Of a stretch of DNA of 64,000 nt, positions 50,241 to 59,293 are shown in pieces (within the stretch, counting starts at the first letter, position 1; each line of letters begins with the position of its first letter). The notes below the pieces were generated by a model. It was not told the origin of the DNA and made no database searches. It worked only from the letters and a program-made list of their open reading frames with translations. This DNA is from Azonexus sp. Lineage in GTDB: Bacteria > Pseudomonadota > Gammaproteobacteria > Burkholderiales > Rhodocyclaceae. Location of the stretch: contig JAGOAU010000001.1 in NCBI GenBank assembly GCA_017983755.1, forward strand, positions 1 through 64,000, written 5' to 3'. The position numbers and the translations under genes are program-made.

Positions 50241-50483
50241 GTGCAGCGCACCATCGCGATTCTCGCCTGGATGCTGGTCGCGGCCGGCCTCGGGCTGGTG
50301 CTCGGCGGCTCGCTGTTCGGCCTGCTCGCCGTCGTTCTCGCCGATCCGGCGACGCGGCCCGCCGCCTGGCCAGGCTGGAATCTGCTGTTCTTCGTCTTCT
50401 TCCTCGGCTTCCCGGCCGGCGGTGCCGCGCTCGCCCTGCTGCTCGGCAGCGCCAGCCGCCTGCCGGGAACCCGGCGCAACTGA
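50241..50483 (+). CDS. Small membrane protein, function unknown
   Basis: An 80-residue protein from GTG 50241 with two hydrophobic helices (about 6-34 and 45-68) and a basic C-terminus. The GTG follows gloA by 12 bases without a strong ribosome site. I do not recognise it; frame and composition match the operon. Confidence 0.55.
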   Translation: MQRTIAILAWMLVAAGLGLVLGGSLFGLLAVVLADPATRPAAWPGWNLLFFVFFLGFPAGGAALALLLGSASRLPGTRRN

Positions 50484-50542
50484 GCGAAATCAAGGCCATC
50501 CCGGCGCCGGCTGCCCATACTGGCGGTTCACCGGAGACTGCC

Positions 50543-51157
50543 ATGGCCTTTCCCGAATTTTTCGCCCGCATTCCGCCGATCACGCTGCGCGACCCTCTCG
50601 CCGAACTGCTCGGCGCCGCCGACGGCGGCCTGATCGAATACCGCTTCGCCGACGCCGTCAGGATGGCCGGCCATTCCTGCCCGACCGTCGCCGGCGCCTG
50701 GCTGATGACGGTGCGCGCGCTACGCGCCCTCTACGGCGACGAGACACCGGTCCGCGGCGACCTGCGCGTCACGCTCGGCGAAACCTCCGACCGCGGCGTC
50801 GCCGGGGTCATCGCTTCGATTGCCGGGCTGCTCACCGGCGCTGCCGGCGACGGCGGCTTCAAGGGCTTGGGCGGCCGTTACGGCCGGCGCAACCTGCTGC
50901 ACTTCGGGGTCGCCGGCGTCGGCGGACTGGCGTTCACCCGGCTCGATACGAATGTTGCGGTCGACTGCATTTTAAGGCTCGAAACGGTGCCCGCCGACCC
51001 GCGCCTCGGCGGCCTGCTCGGCGCCATTCTCGGTGGCACGGCGGATGATGCCGCCCGGCGCCTGTTCGGCGAACTCTGGCAGGCGCGCGTCCGGCGCATC
51101 CTGATCGAGCACGCCGACGACCCGGGAATCGTCGAACTGCGCCCGCTGCGGAACTAG
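50543..51157 (+). CDS. FmdE-family protein (formylmethanofuran dehydrogenase subunit E-like)
   Basis: This 204-residue protein carries the FmdE motif FADAVRMAGHSCPTVAGAWLM (about residues 37-57, with the conserved His and Cys) and GETSDRGVAGVIASIAG. Archaeal members accompany tungsten/molybdenum formylmethanofuran dehydrogenase; bacterial members are of unknown function and probably bind a metal. The ATG at 50543 follows GGAGACTGCC. A dispersed repeat copy lies in frame (50953-50985), encoding VAVDC. Confidence 0.78.
   Translation: MAFPEFFARIPPITLRDPLAELLGAADGGLIEYRFADAVRMAGHSCPTVAGAWLMTVRALRALYGDETPVRGDLRVTLGETSDRGVAGVIASIAGLLTGAAGDGGFKGLGGRYGRRNLLHFGVAGVGGLAFTRLDTNVAVDCILRLETVPADPRLGGLLGAILGGTADDAARRLFGELWQARVRRILIEHADDPGIVELRPLRN
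50953..50985 (-). repeat. Dispersed uptake-signal-like repeat, in FmdE-like gene
   Basis: TGTTGCGGTCGAC (50953-50965), exact core, followed by CATTTTAA and GAAAC tracts. Confidence 0.85.
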
Positions 51158-51241
51158 CCTTCGCTGGCGACAAGCCATGACGCTGGATTGGGAGTAAGCT
51201 GCAAGACAAGGAGTTCAAAAAGCTTCAAAAGGGAGAAAGCC

Positions 51242-52927
51242 ATGGACAAGATCTGGCTCAGGAATTACCCCGAAGGCATACCGGCCGAGATCGACGCTGA
51301 ACAGTTCAGGTCTATTCCGGATCTGCTCGACAAGCTGTTCGCCCGCTTCGCCGACAAACCGGCCTACCACAACCTCGGCCGCACCCTCAGCTATGCCGAA
51401 CTGGAACGCCTGTCGCGCGATTTCGCCGCCTTCCTGCAGGGATTGCCCGGCATGACCCGGGGCGAGCGCGTTGCCGTCATGTCGCCCAATCTGCTGCAGT
51501 ACCCGGTGGTGCTGTTCGGCATCCTGCGCGCCGGGATGACGGTGGTGAACGTCAATCCGCTGTACACGCCGCGCGAGCTGGAGCACCAGCTGAAGGATTC
51601 CGGCGCCAGGGCCATCGTCATTGTCGAGAATTTCGCCCAGACCTTGCAGCAGGTCATCGGCAGCACGCCGGTCAGGCATGTGATCACGACGCAGATCGGC
51701 GACCTGCTGCCGGTCCCCAAGCGCTGGCTGGTCAATTTCGTCATCAAGCATGTCAAGAAAATGGTGCCGGTGTGGCATATCGACGGTGCGATAACACTCA
51801 ACGCCGCGCTGGAACGCGGCCGTTCGGCACCCTTCGCGCCGGTCGACGTAAAAAGTGATGACATCGCCTTCCTCCAGTACACCGGCGGCACGACCGGGGT
51901 CGCCAAAGGCGCCATGCTCACCCACCGCAACATACTCGCCAACCTGGAACAGACGGGCGTGTGGATTTCGGTCAGTTTCAAGGAAGGCGCCGAAATCGTC
52001 ATCGCCCCGCTGCCGATGTACCACATCTTCTGTCTCACCTCGACGCTGTCGTTCATGAAATGGGGCAGCCTCAGCGTGCTGATCACCAATCCGCGCGATC
52101 TGCCGGCCCTGGTCAAGGAAATGGGGCAGTGGAAGTTCACCGCGATGACCGGCGTCAACACGCTGTTCAACGGCCTGCTGAACACGCCGGGGTTCGCCCA
52201 GCTCGATTTTTCGACACTGAAAGTGGTGGTCGGCGGCGGCGCCGCGGTGCTGAAACCGGTCGCCGAACGCTGGCAGCAGGTTACCGGCCACCATCTCACC
52301 GAAGCCTACGGCCTCACCGAGGCGGCGCCCGGCGTCTGCGCCATGCCGCTCGCCGCGCCGTGGGACGGCACCGTCGGCCTGCCCCTGCCATCGACCGACG
52401 TCTCGATCCGCGATGAGAATTTCAACGAACAGCCGGTGTGGACCGGCGCCGGCGACATCGAGAAGCACACCGGCGAACTCTGCATTCGCGGCCCGCAGGT
52501 GATGGCCGGATACTGGAACAACCCCACCGAAACCGCCGAGGTCCTGCGCGCCGGCTGGCTGAAAACGGGCGACATCGGCCACGTCGACGACCACGGCAGG
52601 GTCACCATCACCGACCGCAAGAAGGACATGATTCTGGTCTCCGGCTTCAATGTATACCCGACCGAGGTCGAGAGCGTCGTCGCGGCGCATCCGGGCGTCC
52701 TCGAATGCGCCGTGGTGGCGGTACCCGACGACAGGACGGGCGAGGCGGTGAAGGTGGTGATCGTCAGGAACGATCCGGATCTGACGCAGGACGACATCAT
52801 CGCCCATTGCCGGACGCTGCTGACCAGCTACAAGCTCCCGCGCCATGTCGAATTCTGCGACGCCCTGCCGAAGTCGCCGATCGGCAAGATCCTGCGGCGC
52901 GAGCTGCGCACACACGGCCACTCCTGA
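51242..52927 (+). CDS. fadD: Long-chain fatty-acid--CoA ligase
   Basis: This 561-residue adenylate-forming enzyme activates fatty acids for beta-oxidation or lipid synthesis. The AMP-binding P-loop is QYTGGTTGVAKGAMLTHRN (about residues 217-235). EAYGLTEAAPGVC, GWLKTGDIGHVDDHGRVTITDRKKDMILVSGFNVYPTEVE (hinge) and the C-terminal Lys in LPKSPIGKILRRELR follow. The start at the ATG at 51242 has GGGAGAAAGCC upstream. The Tyr-Gly-Leu-Thr-Glu pattern and length fit FadD. Confidence 0.93.
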   Translation: MDKIWLRNYPEGIPAEIDAEQFRSIPDLLDKLFARFADKPAYHNLGRTLSYAELERLSRDFAAFLQGLPGMTRGERVAVMSPNLLQYPVVLFGILRAGMTVVNVNPLYTPRELEHQLKDSGARAIVIVENFAQTLQQVIGSTPVRHVITTQIGDLLPVPKRWLVNFVIKHVKKMVPVWHIDGAITLNAALERGRSAPFAPVDVKSDDIAFLQYTGGTTGVAKGAMLTHRNILANLEQTGVWISVSFKEGAEIVIAPLPMYHIFCLTSTLSFMKWGSLSVLITNPRDLPALVKEMGQWKFTAMTGVNTLFNGLLNTPGFAQLDFSTLKVVVGGGAAVLKPVAERWQQVTGHHLTEAYGLTEAAPGVCAMPLAAPWDGTVGLPLPSTDVSIRDENFNEQPVWTGAGDIEKHTGELCIRGPQVMAGYWNNPTETAEVLRAGWLKTGDIGHVDDHGRVTITDRKKDMILVSGFNVYPTEVESVVAAHPGVLECAVVAVPDDRTGEAVKVVIVRNDPDLTQDDIIAHCRTLLTSYKLPRHVEFCDALPKSPIGKILRRELRTHGHS

Positions 52928-52935
52928 GCGTCGCC

Positions 52936-54061
52936 TCAGCCGGCCAGCACCTCAAGCGCAACGCTCTGGAAGGACGCCACAACCCCGCCCCAGCCGCGCG
53001 GCAGCATGTCCCGGCGTGCGGCGGCCGACAGCGCATGCCGGCGTCCGCCTTCCGCCAGCGTCCACAGCGCCGCCGCAATGTAGGCGCCCTCGTCGCCGGG
53101 CGTCGCGACGACGCCGTTGCGCTCATGTTCGATCAGTTCCGCTGCCGCGGCGCTGCGGTAGGCGACGACCGGCAGGCCGCTGGCCATCGCCTCGGGCACG
53201 ACGTTGCCGTAGGTTTCGGTCAGGCTGGGGAAGAGGAAGAGATCGGCGCTGGCGTAATGCGTGGCGAGGTCTTCGCCCAGGCGCATGCCGGCAAAATGGT
53301 GATCGGGATGCTCGGCTGCCAGCTGGCGTGCCGAAGGGCCGTCGCCGACCCAGACCATGCGCCGCCGGGTGGCGGGCGCGGATCGCCGCGAAGCAGCGGC
53401 GCACCAGCGCCAGGTTCTTCTCGGGCGCCAGGCGGCCGACGTAGAGGCAGACCGGCGCCTCGGGCGCCACGCCCCAGGCGCCGCGTAACTCGGGCGAGCG
53501 GCGGGCCGGATCGTAGAGTGCGGTATCGACGCCGCGCCCGACCACCCGCACGCCGCCGATGCCCTCGCCGGCCAGGTCGGCGGCGAGCGCCGCCGTCGGC
53601 ACCATCGTCGCCTGCGTGCGCCGGTGCAGGGTGCGCAGATAGGCTGCGACCGCCGGCCGCAGCCAGCCGACGCCGTAATGCACGCTGTAGCGGTCGAAAT
53701 TGGTGTGAAAGCCGGACGTCACCGGGATGCCGAGGCGGCGCGCCGTGCTCACCGCCGACCAGCCGAGCGGCCCCTCGGTCACGACATGCACGAGATCGGG
53801 CCGCCGCTGCCGCCATTGCCGCGCCAGCCGGCCGCCCGCCGGCAGGCCGAAACGCAGGCCGGGATAGCCGGGCAGCGGCAGCCCGGGCAATGCCAGTTCG
53901 TGCTCGCCGCCAGCATCTGCGCCGGCCTGGCGCGGCCGGATGACGCTGACGCGATGGCCGAGTTCGCGCAGTCCGCCGACCAGCCGGCCGACCGTCATGG
54001 CGACGCCGTTGACCTCGGGCGGGAAGGTTTCGGTGACGAAGGCGATGTCGAGCGCGCTCAT
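52936..54061 (-). pseudogene. GT4 glycosyltransferase with a frameshift
   Basis: The N-terminal part (from the ATG at 54061, MSALDIAFVTETFPPEVNG, through LYVGRLAPEKNLALVRRCFAAIRARHPA) and the C-terminal part (MVWVGDGPSARQLAAEHPDH, then FLFPSLTETYGNVVPEAMASGLPVVAY) lie in different frames, switching near 53355-53370. Together they form one GT-B glycosyltransferase family 4 protein of about 375 residues, so one extra base (or two missing) disrupts it. This could be a true pseudogene or a sequencing error in a GC-rich run. Intact relatives act as mannosyl- or glucosyltransferases on lipids. It overlaps dgkA by four bases. Confidence 0.85.
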
Positions 54062-54474
54062 GCCGCCTCCAGCAGCACACAGGCCCAGACCACGACGACT
54101 GTCAGCAGCGAGACCAGCACCGCCGCGCTGCCGATGTCCTTGGCGCGCTTGGCCAGGCGGTGGTTTTCCAGGCTGACGCGGTCGACCACCGCTTCGATGG
54201 CCGAATTGAGCAGTTCGACGACCAGCACCAGCAGCACGCTGGCGATCATCAGCCCGCGCCCGAGCCACGGCACCGGCAGCAACAGAGCCGCCGGGATCAG
54301 CAGCAGCGCCAGCCAGACTTCCTGGCGGAAGGCGTCTTCGCACAGGTAAGCCGCCCTGAGGCCGGCCAGCGAATAATTGAAGGCGTTCCAGACCCGGCGC
54401 AGGCCGGTCTTGCCCTTGAAGGGGGACTCGTTGGCCGGGTCGAGGCCGAGTTCGTGCGGTGTCGGGTCGTGCAT
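54058..54474 (-). CDS. dgkA: Diacylglycerol kinase
   Basis: A small inner-membrane kinase of 138 residues that recycles diacylglycerol to phosphatidic acid. It has three membrane helices after an amphipathic N-terminus, with the signature VVELLNSAIEAVVDRVSLENHRLAKRAKDIGSAAV (catalytic Glu and metal-binding Glu). The N-terminal ~30 residues are longer than in E. coli. It is first in a pair with the frameshifted glycosyltransferase gene. Confidence 0.92.
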   Translation of the reverse strand: MHDPTPHELGLDPANESPFKGKTGLRRVWNAFNYSLAGLRAAYLCEDAFRQEVWLALLLIPAALLLPVPWLGRGLMIASVLLVLVVELLNSAIEAVVDRVSLENHRLAKRAKDIGSAAVLVSLLTVVVVWACVLLEAA

Positions 54475-54575
54475 CGCGGCTCCGTGAAAGTGCTCACGGT
54501 AATCGCCGCGCGCTAAGGTTTGATGACAGATGCCTTAACCGGCGCGTCACACATCGCGGCTATAATTTCACCCCC

Positions 54576-55271
54576 ATGCCCGTTCGCTGCCGCCTGACCC
54601 TCGTCGCCCTGCTCGCCTGCCTGAACCACGGGGCCGAGGCGGCGCGCCCGATGATCACCGACGATGCGCGGATCACCGACCCGCAGGCCTGCCAGCTCGA
54701 AACCTGGGCTTATTTGCACGAACACAATACCCGCGAATTCTGGGCGCTGCCGGCCTGCAACCCCGGCGGCAATTTCGAGATGACGCTGGGCGGCGCCTTC
54801 TCACGCTTCGACGGCGCGGCGCAAAGCGGGGCCGTGGTCGTCCAGGGCAAGACCCTGTTCAAGCCGCTGGAAACCAACGGCTGGGGCCTCGGCATCGCCG
54901 CCGGTTACGCCACACAGACCGGCCGCGGGCAATCCGGCGGCCCCTATTTCTACCTGCCGGGCAGCCTGTCGCTGGCCGACGACCGCGTCGTCCTGCACGC
55001 CAACCTCGGTGCCACCTACTTCGGCGACACCCGGGAAACGCGCATGACCTGGGGCCTCGGCAGCGAAACCGCCGCCACCCAACGCCTCTACATCATCGCC
55101 GAAGCCTTCGGACAAGATACCGGCCGCCCCTTCCTGCAAGGCGGTGTGCGCTACTGGCTGCTCCCCGGCCACCTGCAGATCGACACCACGGTCGGCAGCA
55201 ATCTCGCCGACATGCACGGCGAGCGCTGGCTGTCGATCGGCCTGCGCTTCATCACGCCGCCGATTTTCTAG
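54576..55271 (+). CDS. Exported beta-rich protein, probable outer-membrane barrel
   Basis: This 231-residue protein has an N-terminal signal peptide (RLTLVALLACLNHGAEA, cleavage near residue 23) followed by alternating hydrophobic/polar strands (GWGLGIAAGYATQTGRG, RVVLHANLGATYFGDTRETRMTWGLGSETAATQRLYIIAEAFG) and a terminal Phe (FITPPIF), a common end for outer-membrane proteins. The family is not recognised. TATAAT at 54561-54566 lies close to the ATG. Monocistronic. Confidence 0.7.
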   Translation: MPVRCRLTLVALLACLNHGAEAARPMITDDARITDPQACQLETWAYLHEHNTREFWALPACNPGGNFEMTLGGAFSRFDGAAQSGAVVVQGKTLFKPLETNGWGLGIAAGYATQTGRGQSGGPYFYLPGSLSLADDRVVLHANLGATYFGDTRETRMTWGLGSETAATQRLYIIAEAFGQDTGRPFLQGGVRYWLLPGHLQIDTTVGSNLADMHGERWLSIGLRFITPPIF

Positions 55272-55295
55272 CGCCCACGCGGCGTAGCCCTTCAG

Positions 55296-55517
55296 TCAGA
55301 TGCCAACGCCGGTCGTGGATACCTGCACGGCTGGCGCCGGCAGGAACTCGCCGCACCAGCCATGGAGACCGACGGCCGGAAAGCGCCAGTGATGCGTTTC
55401 GCGCGGCGAGCTGTCACCGGCGAAGACGGGCGGAAAACGACGGCAGCTGCCGCTCAGGGCATCGCCCGGCTTGAAATAGCGGCACTGCTCGCAGGCATGC
55501 TCGAACGGTTGATTCAT
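55296..55517 (-). CDS. Small Cys-rich protein
   Basis: A 73-residue protein from the ATG at 55517, MNQPFEHACEQCRYFKPGDA and onward, with CxxC, SCRRFPPVF and WCGEF: four cysteines in a layout typical of a small metal-binding ribbon. The start follows the stop of the glycosyltransferase gene by 11 bases. Function unknown. It is similar in style to the gene at 22928-23173. Confidence 0.68.
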   Translation of the reverse strand: MNQPFEHACEQCRYFKPGDALSGSCRRFPPVFAGDSSPRETHHWRFPAVGLHGWCGEFLPAPAVQVSTTGVGI

Positions 55518-55528
55518 GGGACTCCGGA

Positions 55529-56710
55529 TCAGGCTGTTGCGGTCAACGGCCTTTCCGACGCAATTTTCAAGCCCGCCAGTTCGCGGTAGAGCCCGGCGAG
55601 GCGCGCCGCCATCGCCGCGTCGGACCATTCCCGGGCGTAGGCCGGCGCTTCCTCGGCCAGATGGCGCCACGCATCCGAGCGGTTGAGGAAGTGCCCGAGC
55701 ATTTCGCCGAAAGCCCTGGGCTCGGCCGGCGGGCAGAATGCACCACGGCCGGGCGCCAGGATGTCGATCGTCCCCATTTCGGCGAGGGCGATCACCGGCA
55801 GGCCGGCGGCCATCGCTTCCAGCAGCACCAGGCCCTGCGTCTCGGTACGCGAAGCGAAGACGAAGACATCGGCCGCCGCGTAGCAATCGGGCAGGTCCCG
55901 CTGGCGGTCGAGATAACCGATGAAGCGCACCGCGCCATGCAGGCCGAGCGCTCGCACCTGCGCCTGCAGGTCGGCCATCGCCGGCCCTTCGCCGGCCACC
56001 ACCAGCAGCACCTCGGGACGCAGTTGGCGGGCATGGACCAGTGCTTCGAGCAGGAAGCCGATGTTCTTCTCGTGCGCCACGCGCCCGACGAACAGCGCCA
56101 CCGGCTGCCCGATCGGGATGCCGTGGCGTGCGCGGAAGGCCGGACCGTCGCCGTGCGCGAACTGGGCGAGCGGGATGCCGGTCGGCAGCACGTGCAGCGG
56201 CGCGGTGACACCGTAGGATTCCAGACGCTGGCGCATCGCCGTCGACGGCACGACGACGGCATCCAGCGCATTGCACTGGCGGCGCGAAAAGGCCCGCGCC
56301 TGCCCCTTGAGCCAGCCGCCGGGCAGGAAGCGCGCATAGTGCTGCAGGTATTCCTCGAACAGCGTGTGGTAGGTCGCCAGGACCGGCAGGCCGAGCTTGC
56401 GCGCCGCCCTGAGCCCGGCGTAGTGGGCGACGAACGGGGTCTGGATGTGGATCAGGTCGCAATCCTGCGCCGCCGCCAGCACCGCCCGCTGCATCGCCCG
56501 CCAGCCGACCAGGCGGTCCTCGCGGTCGCCCGGCACCGGCCGGCCGGGAACGCGGACAACGTCCGCCTCTTCCGCCTCGTCGCCGTAGCGCGGTACGACC
56601 AGGCGCACCTCGACCGCGTGCGCGGCGAGCGTGCGGCGGAAGGTTTCGATCGAGGTCGACACGCCATTGACCCGCGGAAAATATACGTCCGACACCATCA
56701 ATACCCGCAT
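55529..56710 (-). CDS. GT4 family glycosyltransferase
   Basis: A 393-residue GT-B enzyme. The N-terminal domain begins MRVLMVSDVYFPRVNGVSTS and contains LIHIQTPFVAHYAGLRAARKLGLPVLATYHTLFEEYLQHY. The C-terminal nucleotide-sugar site is FVGRVAHEKNIGFLLEALV and VFVFASRTETQGLVLLEAMAAGLPVIAL (E-x7-E motif). It resembles mannosyl- or glucosyltransferases acting on diacylglycerol. The last residues (LTATA) are encoded by a dispersed repeat copy. It starts directly after the stop of the LpxH-like gene. Confidence 0.88.
   Translation of the reverse strand: MRVLMVSDVYFPRVNGVSTSIETFRRTLAAHAVEVRLVVPRYGDEAEEADVVRVPGRPVPGDREDRLVGWRAMQRAVLAAAQDCDLIHIQTPFVAHYAGLRAARKLGLPVLATYHTLFEEYLQHYARFLPGGWLKGQARAFSRRQCNALDAVVVPSTAMRQRLESYGVTAPLHVLPTGIPLAQFAHGDGPAFRARHGIPIGQPVALFVGRVAHEKNIGFLLEALVHARQLRPEVLLVVAGEGPAMADLQAQVRALGLHGAVRFIGYLDRQRDLPDCYAAADVFVFASRTETQGLVLLEAMAAGLPVIALAEMGTIDILAPGRGAFCPPAEPRAFGEMLGHFLNRSDAWRHLAEEAPAYAREWSDAAMAARLAGLYRELAGLKIASERPLTATA
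55534..55568 (-). repeat. Dispersed uptake-signal-like repeat, at GT4 gene end
   Basis: CTGTTGCGGTCAAC (55534-55547) followed by CTTTCC and AATTTTC tracts; encodes the last residues of the glycosyltransferase. Confidence 0.8.
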
Positions 56711-57496
56711 TCAAGCCTCCGCATGTTCGACGACCGGGGCGGTCAGCGCCGGGACCATGCTGCGCACGCCCCAGGCCACCAGCTCCAGCCGGCCGTCGTG
56801 GTGTTCGACGATGGCCGTGCACGAATCGACCCAGTCGCCGCAATTGATATAGGTGAGGCCGTCGATGTCGCGCATCGTCGCCCAGTGGATGTGGCCGCAG
56901 ATGACGCCGTCGAGCCCCCGCTCGCGGGCGTGATGGACGGCCGACTCCTCGAAATCGAAGATGAAGTTGAGCGCCGTCTTGACCTTGCGCTTGGCGTAGC
57001 CGGCCAGCGACCAGTAGCCGGCGATGCCGAGCTTGCGCCGCCCCCACGACAGCCACAGGTTGAGGCGCACCAGCAGCTCGTAGGCCTTGTCGCCGAGCAC
57101 CGCCACCCAGCGGTGGTGGCGCGTCACCTGGTCGAAGACGTCGCCGTGGATGAGCAGGAAGCGGCGGCCGTCGGCCGTCTCGTGGACCACTTCATTGGCC
57201 ACCTCGATGTCGCCGAAGACGATGCCGCAATAATCGCGCAGCGCCTCGTCGTGGTTGCCGGGGATGAAGACCACGCGCTCGCCGTGGCGCGCCCGGCGCA
57301 GCAGCTTCTGGACCACGGTGTTCTGCGCCGGCGTCCAGCATATGCTGCGGCTCATCGCCCAGAAATCGACAATGTCGCCGATCAGGAAAGTCTGTTCGGC
57401 GGTGTATTCGCGCAGGAAATCGAGAAGCCGCTCCGCCTGGCACGCCCGCGTGCCAAGGTGGATGTCGGACAGGAAGACGGATCTGACCTTGGGCAT
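56711..57496 (-). CDS. LpxH-like metallophosphoesterase
   Basis: A calcineurin-like phosphoesterase of about 261 residues. The metal-binding motifs are SVFLSDIHLGTRAC, FLIGDIVDFWAMSR, VVFIPGNHDEALRDY, LLIHGDVFDQVTRHHRWVAVLGDKAYELL and GVICGHIHWATMRDIDG. It belongs to the UDP-2,3-diacylglucosamine diphosphatase-like group, but a paralogue next to GT4 glycosyltransferases more likely acts in a glycolipid pathway than in lipid A synthesis. I start at the ATG at 57496 (MPKVRSVFLSD); ATGs at 57520 and 57547 are possible. Confidence 0.85.
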   Translation of the reverse strand: MPKVRSVFLSDIHLGTRACQAERLLDFLREYTAEQTFLIGDIVDFWAMSRSICWTPAQNTVVQKLLRRARHGERVVFIPGNHDEALRDYCGIVFGDIEVANEVVHETADGRRFLLIHGDVFDQVTRHHRWVAVLGDKAYELLVRLNLWLSWGRRKLGIAGYWSLAGYAKRKVKTALNFIFDFEESAVHHARERGLDGVICGHIHWATMRDIDGLTYINCGDWVDSCTAIVEHHDGRLELVAWGVRSMVPALTAPVVEHAEA

Positions 57497-57567
57497 GGCG
57501 GCACGATAATTCCCGGCCATGAAGGCAGCGTGACAGACGGGTGACAAAGCCGTGACAGCCGCCCTGG

Positions 57568-57596
57568 TTGACGCTGTTGCGGTCGACGCCTAAATT
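57568..57596 (+). promoter_or_regulatory. purT promoter formed by a dispersed repeat copy
   Basis: TTGACG (57568-57573), 17 bases, TAAATT (57591-57596). The spacer is the core of a dispersed repeat and the -10 is its first A/T tract, so the repeat supplies part of the promoter. Confidence 0.6.
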
Positions 57597-57607
57597 CGGC
57601 CGATTTC
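57574..57607 (-). repeat. Dispersed uptake-signal-like repeat, in purT promoter
   Basis: Exact core CTGTTGCGGTCGAC (57574-57587) followed by TAAATTC and GATTTCC tracts. Confidence 0.85.
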
Positions 57608-57635
57608 CACCCACGGCACCCGCCAGGAGAACCCC

Positions 57636-58850
57636 ATGAAGATCGGCACCCCGCTGTCCCCGAGCGCCCTGCGCGTCATGCTGCTCGGCGCCGGCGAACT
57701 CGGCAAGGAAGTCATCATCGCCCTGCAACGGCTGGGCGTCGAAGTCATCGCCGTCGACCGCTACGCCAACGCCCCCGGCCACCAGGTCGCGCATCGTGCC
57801 CACGTCATTTCGATGACCGACGGCGCGGCGCTGCGCCAGCTGATCGAGCAGGAAAAGCCGCATCTGGTCGTGCCGGAAATCGAGGCCATCGCCACCGACA
57901 CTCTTGTAGAGATCGAAGCCGCCGGGCTGGCCGAAGTCATCCCCACCGCCCGCGCCGCCAAACTGACCATGAACCGCGAAGGCATCCGCCGCCTGGCCGC
58001 GGAGGAACTCGGCCTGCCCACCTCGCCCTACAAATTCGCCGATTCGCTGGCCGAACTGCAGGCCGCCATCGACGGTGCAAATGGTGAACAAGGCATTGGC
58101 TACCCGTGCATCGTCAAGCCGGTGATGTCGTCATCCGGCAAGGGCCAGTCACTGCTACGCGGCCCGGCCGATGTGCAGGCCGCTTGGGACTACGCCGCCA
58201 GCGGCGGCCGGGTCAATCAGGGCCGCGTCATCGTCGAAGGCTTCATCGACTTCGACTACGAAATCACCCTGCTCACCGTGCGCGCCCGCGCTGCCGGCGG
58301 CGAAGTAGCGACTTACTTCTGCGAGCCGATCGGCCACGTGCAGGTCGCCGGTGATTACGTCGAATCCTGGCAACCGCAGCCGATGACACCGGCCGCGCTG
58401 CAACGGGCGCAGGAAATCGCCGCCGCCGTCACCGGCAATCTCGGCGGCCGCGGCATCTTCGGCGTCGAACTCTTCGTCAGGGGCGACATGGTCTGGTTCA
58501 GCGAGGTCAGCCCGCGCCCGCACGACACCGGGCTGGTCACGCTGTGCTCGCAACGCTTCTCGGAATTTGAACTGCATGCCCGCGCCATCCTCGGCCTGCC
58601 GGTCGACACCGCCCTGCGCGAACCCGGCGCCTCGGCCGTCATCTACGGCGGCATGGAAGAAACGGGGATCGCCTTCGACAACATCGAACAAGCCCTCGCC
58701 GTCCCGCGCAGCGACCTGCGCCTGTTCGGCAAGCCGGAATCCTTCACCAAGCGCCGCATGGGCGTCGCCGTCGCCAACGGCGCCGATACTGCGGAAGCCC
58801 GCGAACGCGCCAAGCTGGCGGCGGGGAAGGTCAAGCCGGGCAAGGGGTGA
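57636..58850 (+). CDS. purT: Formate-dependent GAR transformylase PurT
   Basis: This 404-residue ATP-grasp enzyme makes formyl-GAR from GAR, formate and ATP in purine synthesis. Motifs: [30 protein letters not shown] at the N-terminus, [25 protein letters not shown] (ATP-grasp loop, about residue 150), [26 protein letters not shown] (metal/ATP site), and [31 protein letters not shown] at the C-terminus. AGGAGAACCCC precedes the ATG at 57636. Confidence 0.95.
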   Translation: MKIGTPLSPSALRVMLLGAGELGKEVIIALQRLGVEVIAVDRYANAPGHQVAHRAHVISMTDGAALRQLIEQEKPHLVVPEIEAIATDTLVEIEAAGLAEVIPTARAAKLTMNREGIRRLAAEELGLPTSPYKFADSLAELQAAIDGANGEQGIGYPCIVKPVMSSSGKGQSLLRGPADVQAAWDYAASGGRVNQGRVIVEGFIDFDYEITLLTVRARAAGGEVATYFCEPIGHVQVAGDYVESWQPQPMTPAALQRAQEIAAAVTGNLGGRGIFGVELFVRGDMVWFSEVSPRPHDTGLVTLCSQRFSEFELHARAILGLPVDTALREPGASAVIYGGMEETGIAFDNIEQALAVPRSDLRLFGKPESFTKRRMGVAVANGADTAEARERAKLAAGKVKPGKG

Positions 58851-59071
58851 ACTGACGCTTCCGACCCCAACCCGCCGGTCGATTTTCTGGGGTTCCAACG
58901 GCAGGTACTCTGAGTACAGGAGTCGCACAGGCAGTCGGGCCGCTGAGCGCTCGTCGGCCACAGCCAACCTTGAACCTCCTGCGTGACTCGGGCTGCAACG
59001 AGCCGGTCTCCTGCCGTTCAGCAGGCAAGAGCCCTGAATGGCTGCATCCCTGTCAGGTGAATTCGTGCTCC

Positions 59072-59293
59072 CTACCCACAACATCGGATGGCATCTACCA
59101 GCGCACGAGCACGCCGATATCCAATGCGGAAATGCCTTTGTACAAAGCTTACCGGCCGACTAGCATCCACCGGTGATGCCGCCAGAAGCAACCGGGTCGC
59201 CAAGGCCAACAGGGGGTCATCAGGTTGATAGCGCGTATTAGGCACGGCGGCTGGAGCAAGCGGGTGGGTGGGGTGGCAAACGGCAGAAAGCAT
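59072..59293 (-). CDS. FtsK gamma-domain-like small protein or remnant
   Basis: From the ATG at 59293 this encodes about 73 residues, ending DDPLLALATRLLLAAS followed by VQRHFRIGYRRARALVDAIRCCG. The segment S-x-VQR-x-FRIGY-x-RA-x-L closely matches the DNA-recognition helix of the FtsK gamma winged helix, but the C-terminal wing is missing. Longer in-frame starts exist (59356 and 59401). No good ribosome site is visible, so it may be a gene fragment or a small DNA-binding protein of the island. Confidence 0.5.
   Translation of the reverse strand: MLSAVCHPTHPLAPAAVPNTRYQPDDPLLALATRLLLAASPVDASRPVSFVQRHFRIGYRRARALVDAIRCCG

Noticed and set aside
49616..50542. Upstream extension of the FmdE-like gene through gloA and the peptidase gene
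   Set aside because: The frame is open by GC bias only; FmdE similarity begins at the ATG at 50543, which has a ribosome site.
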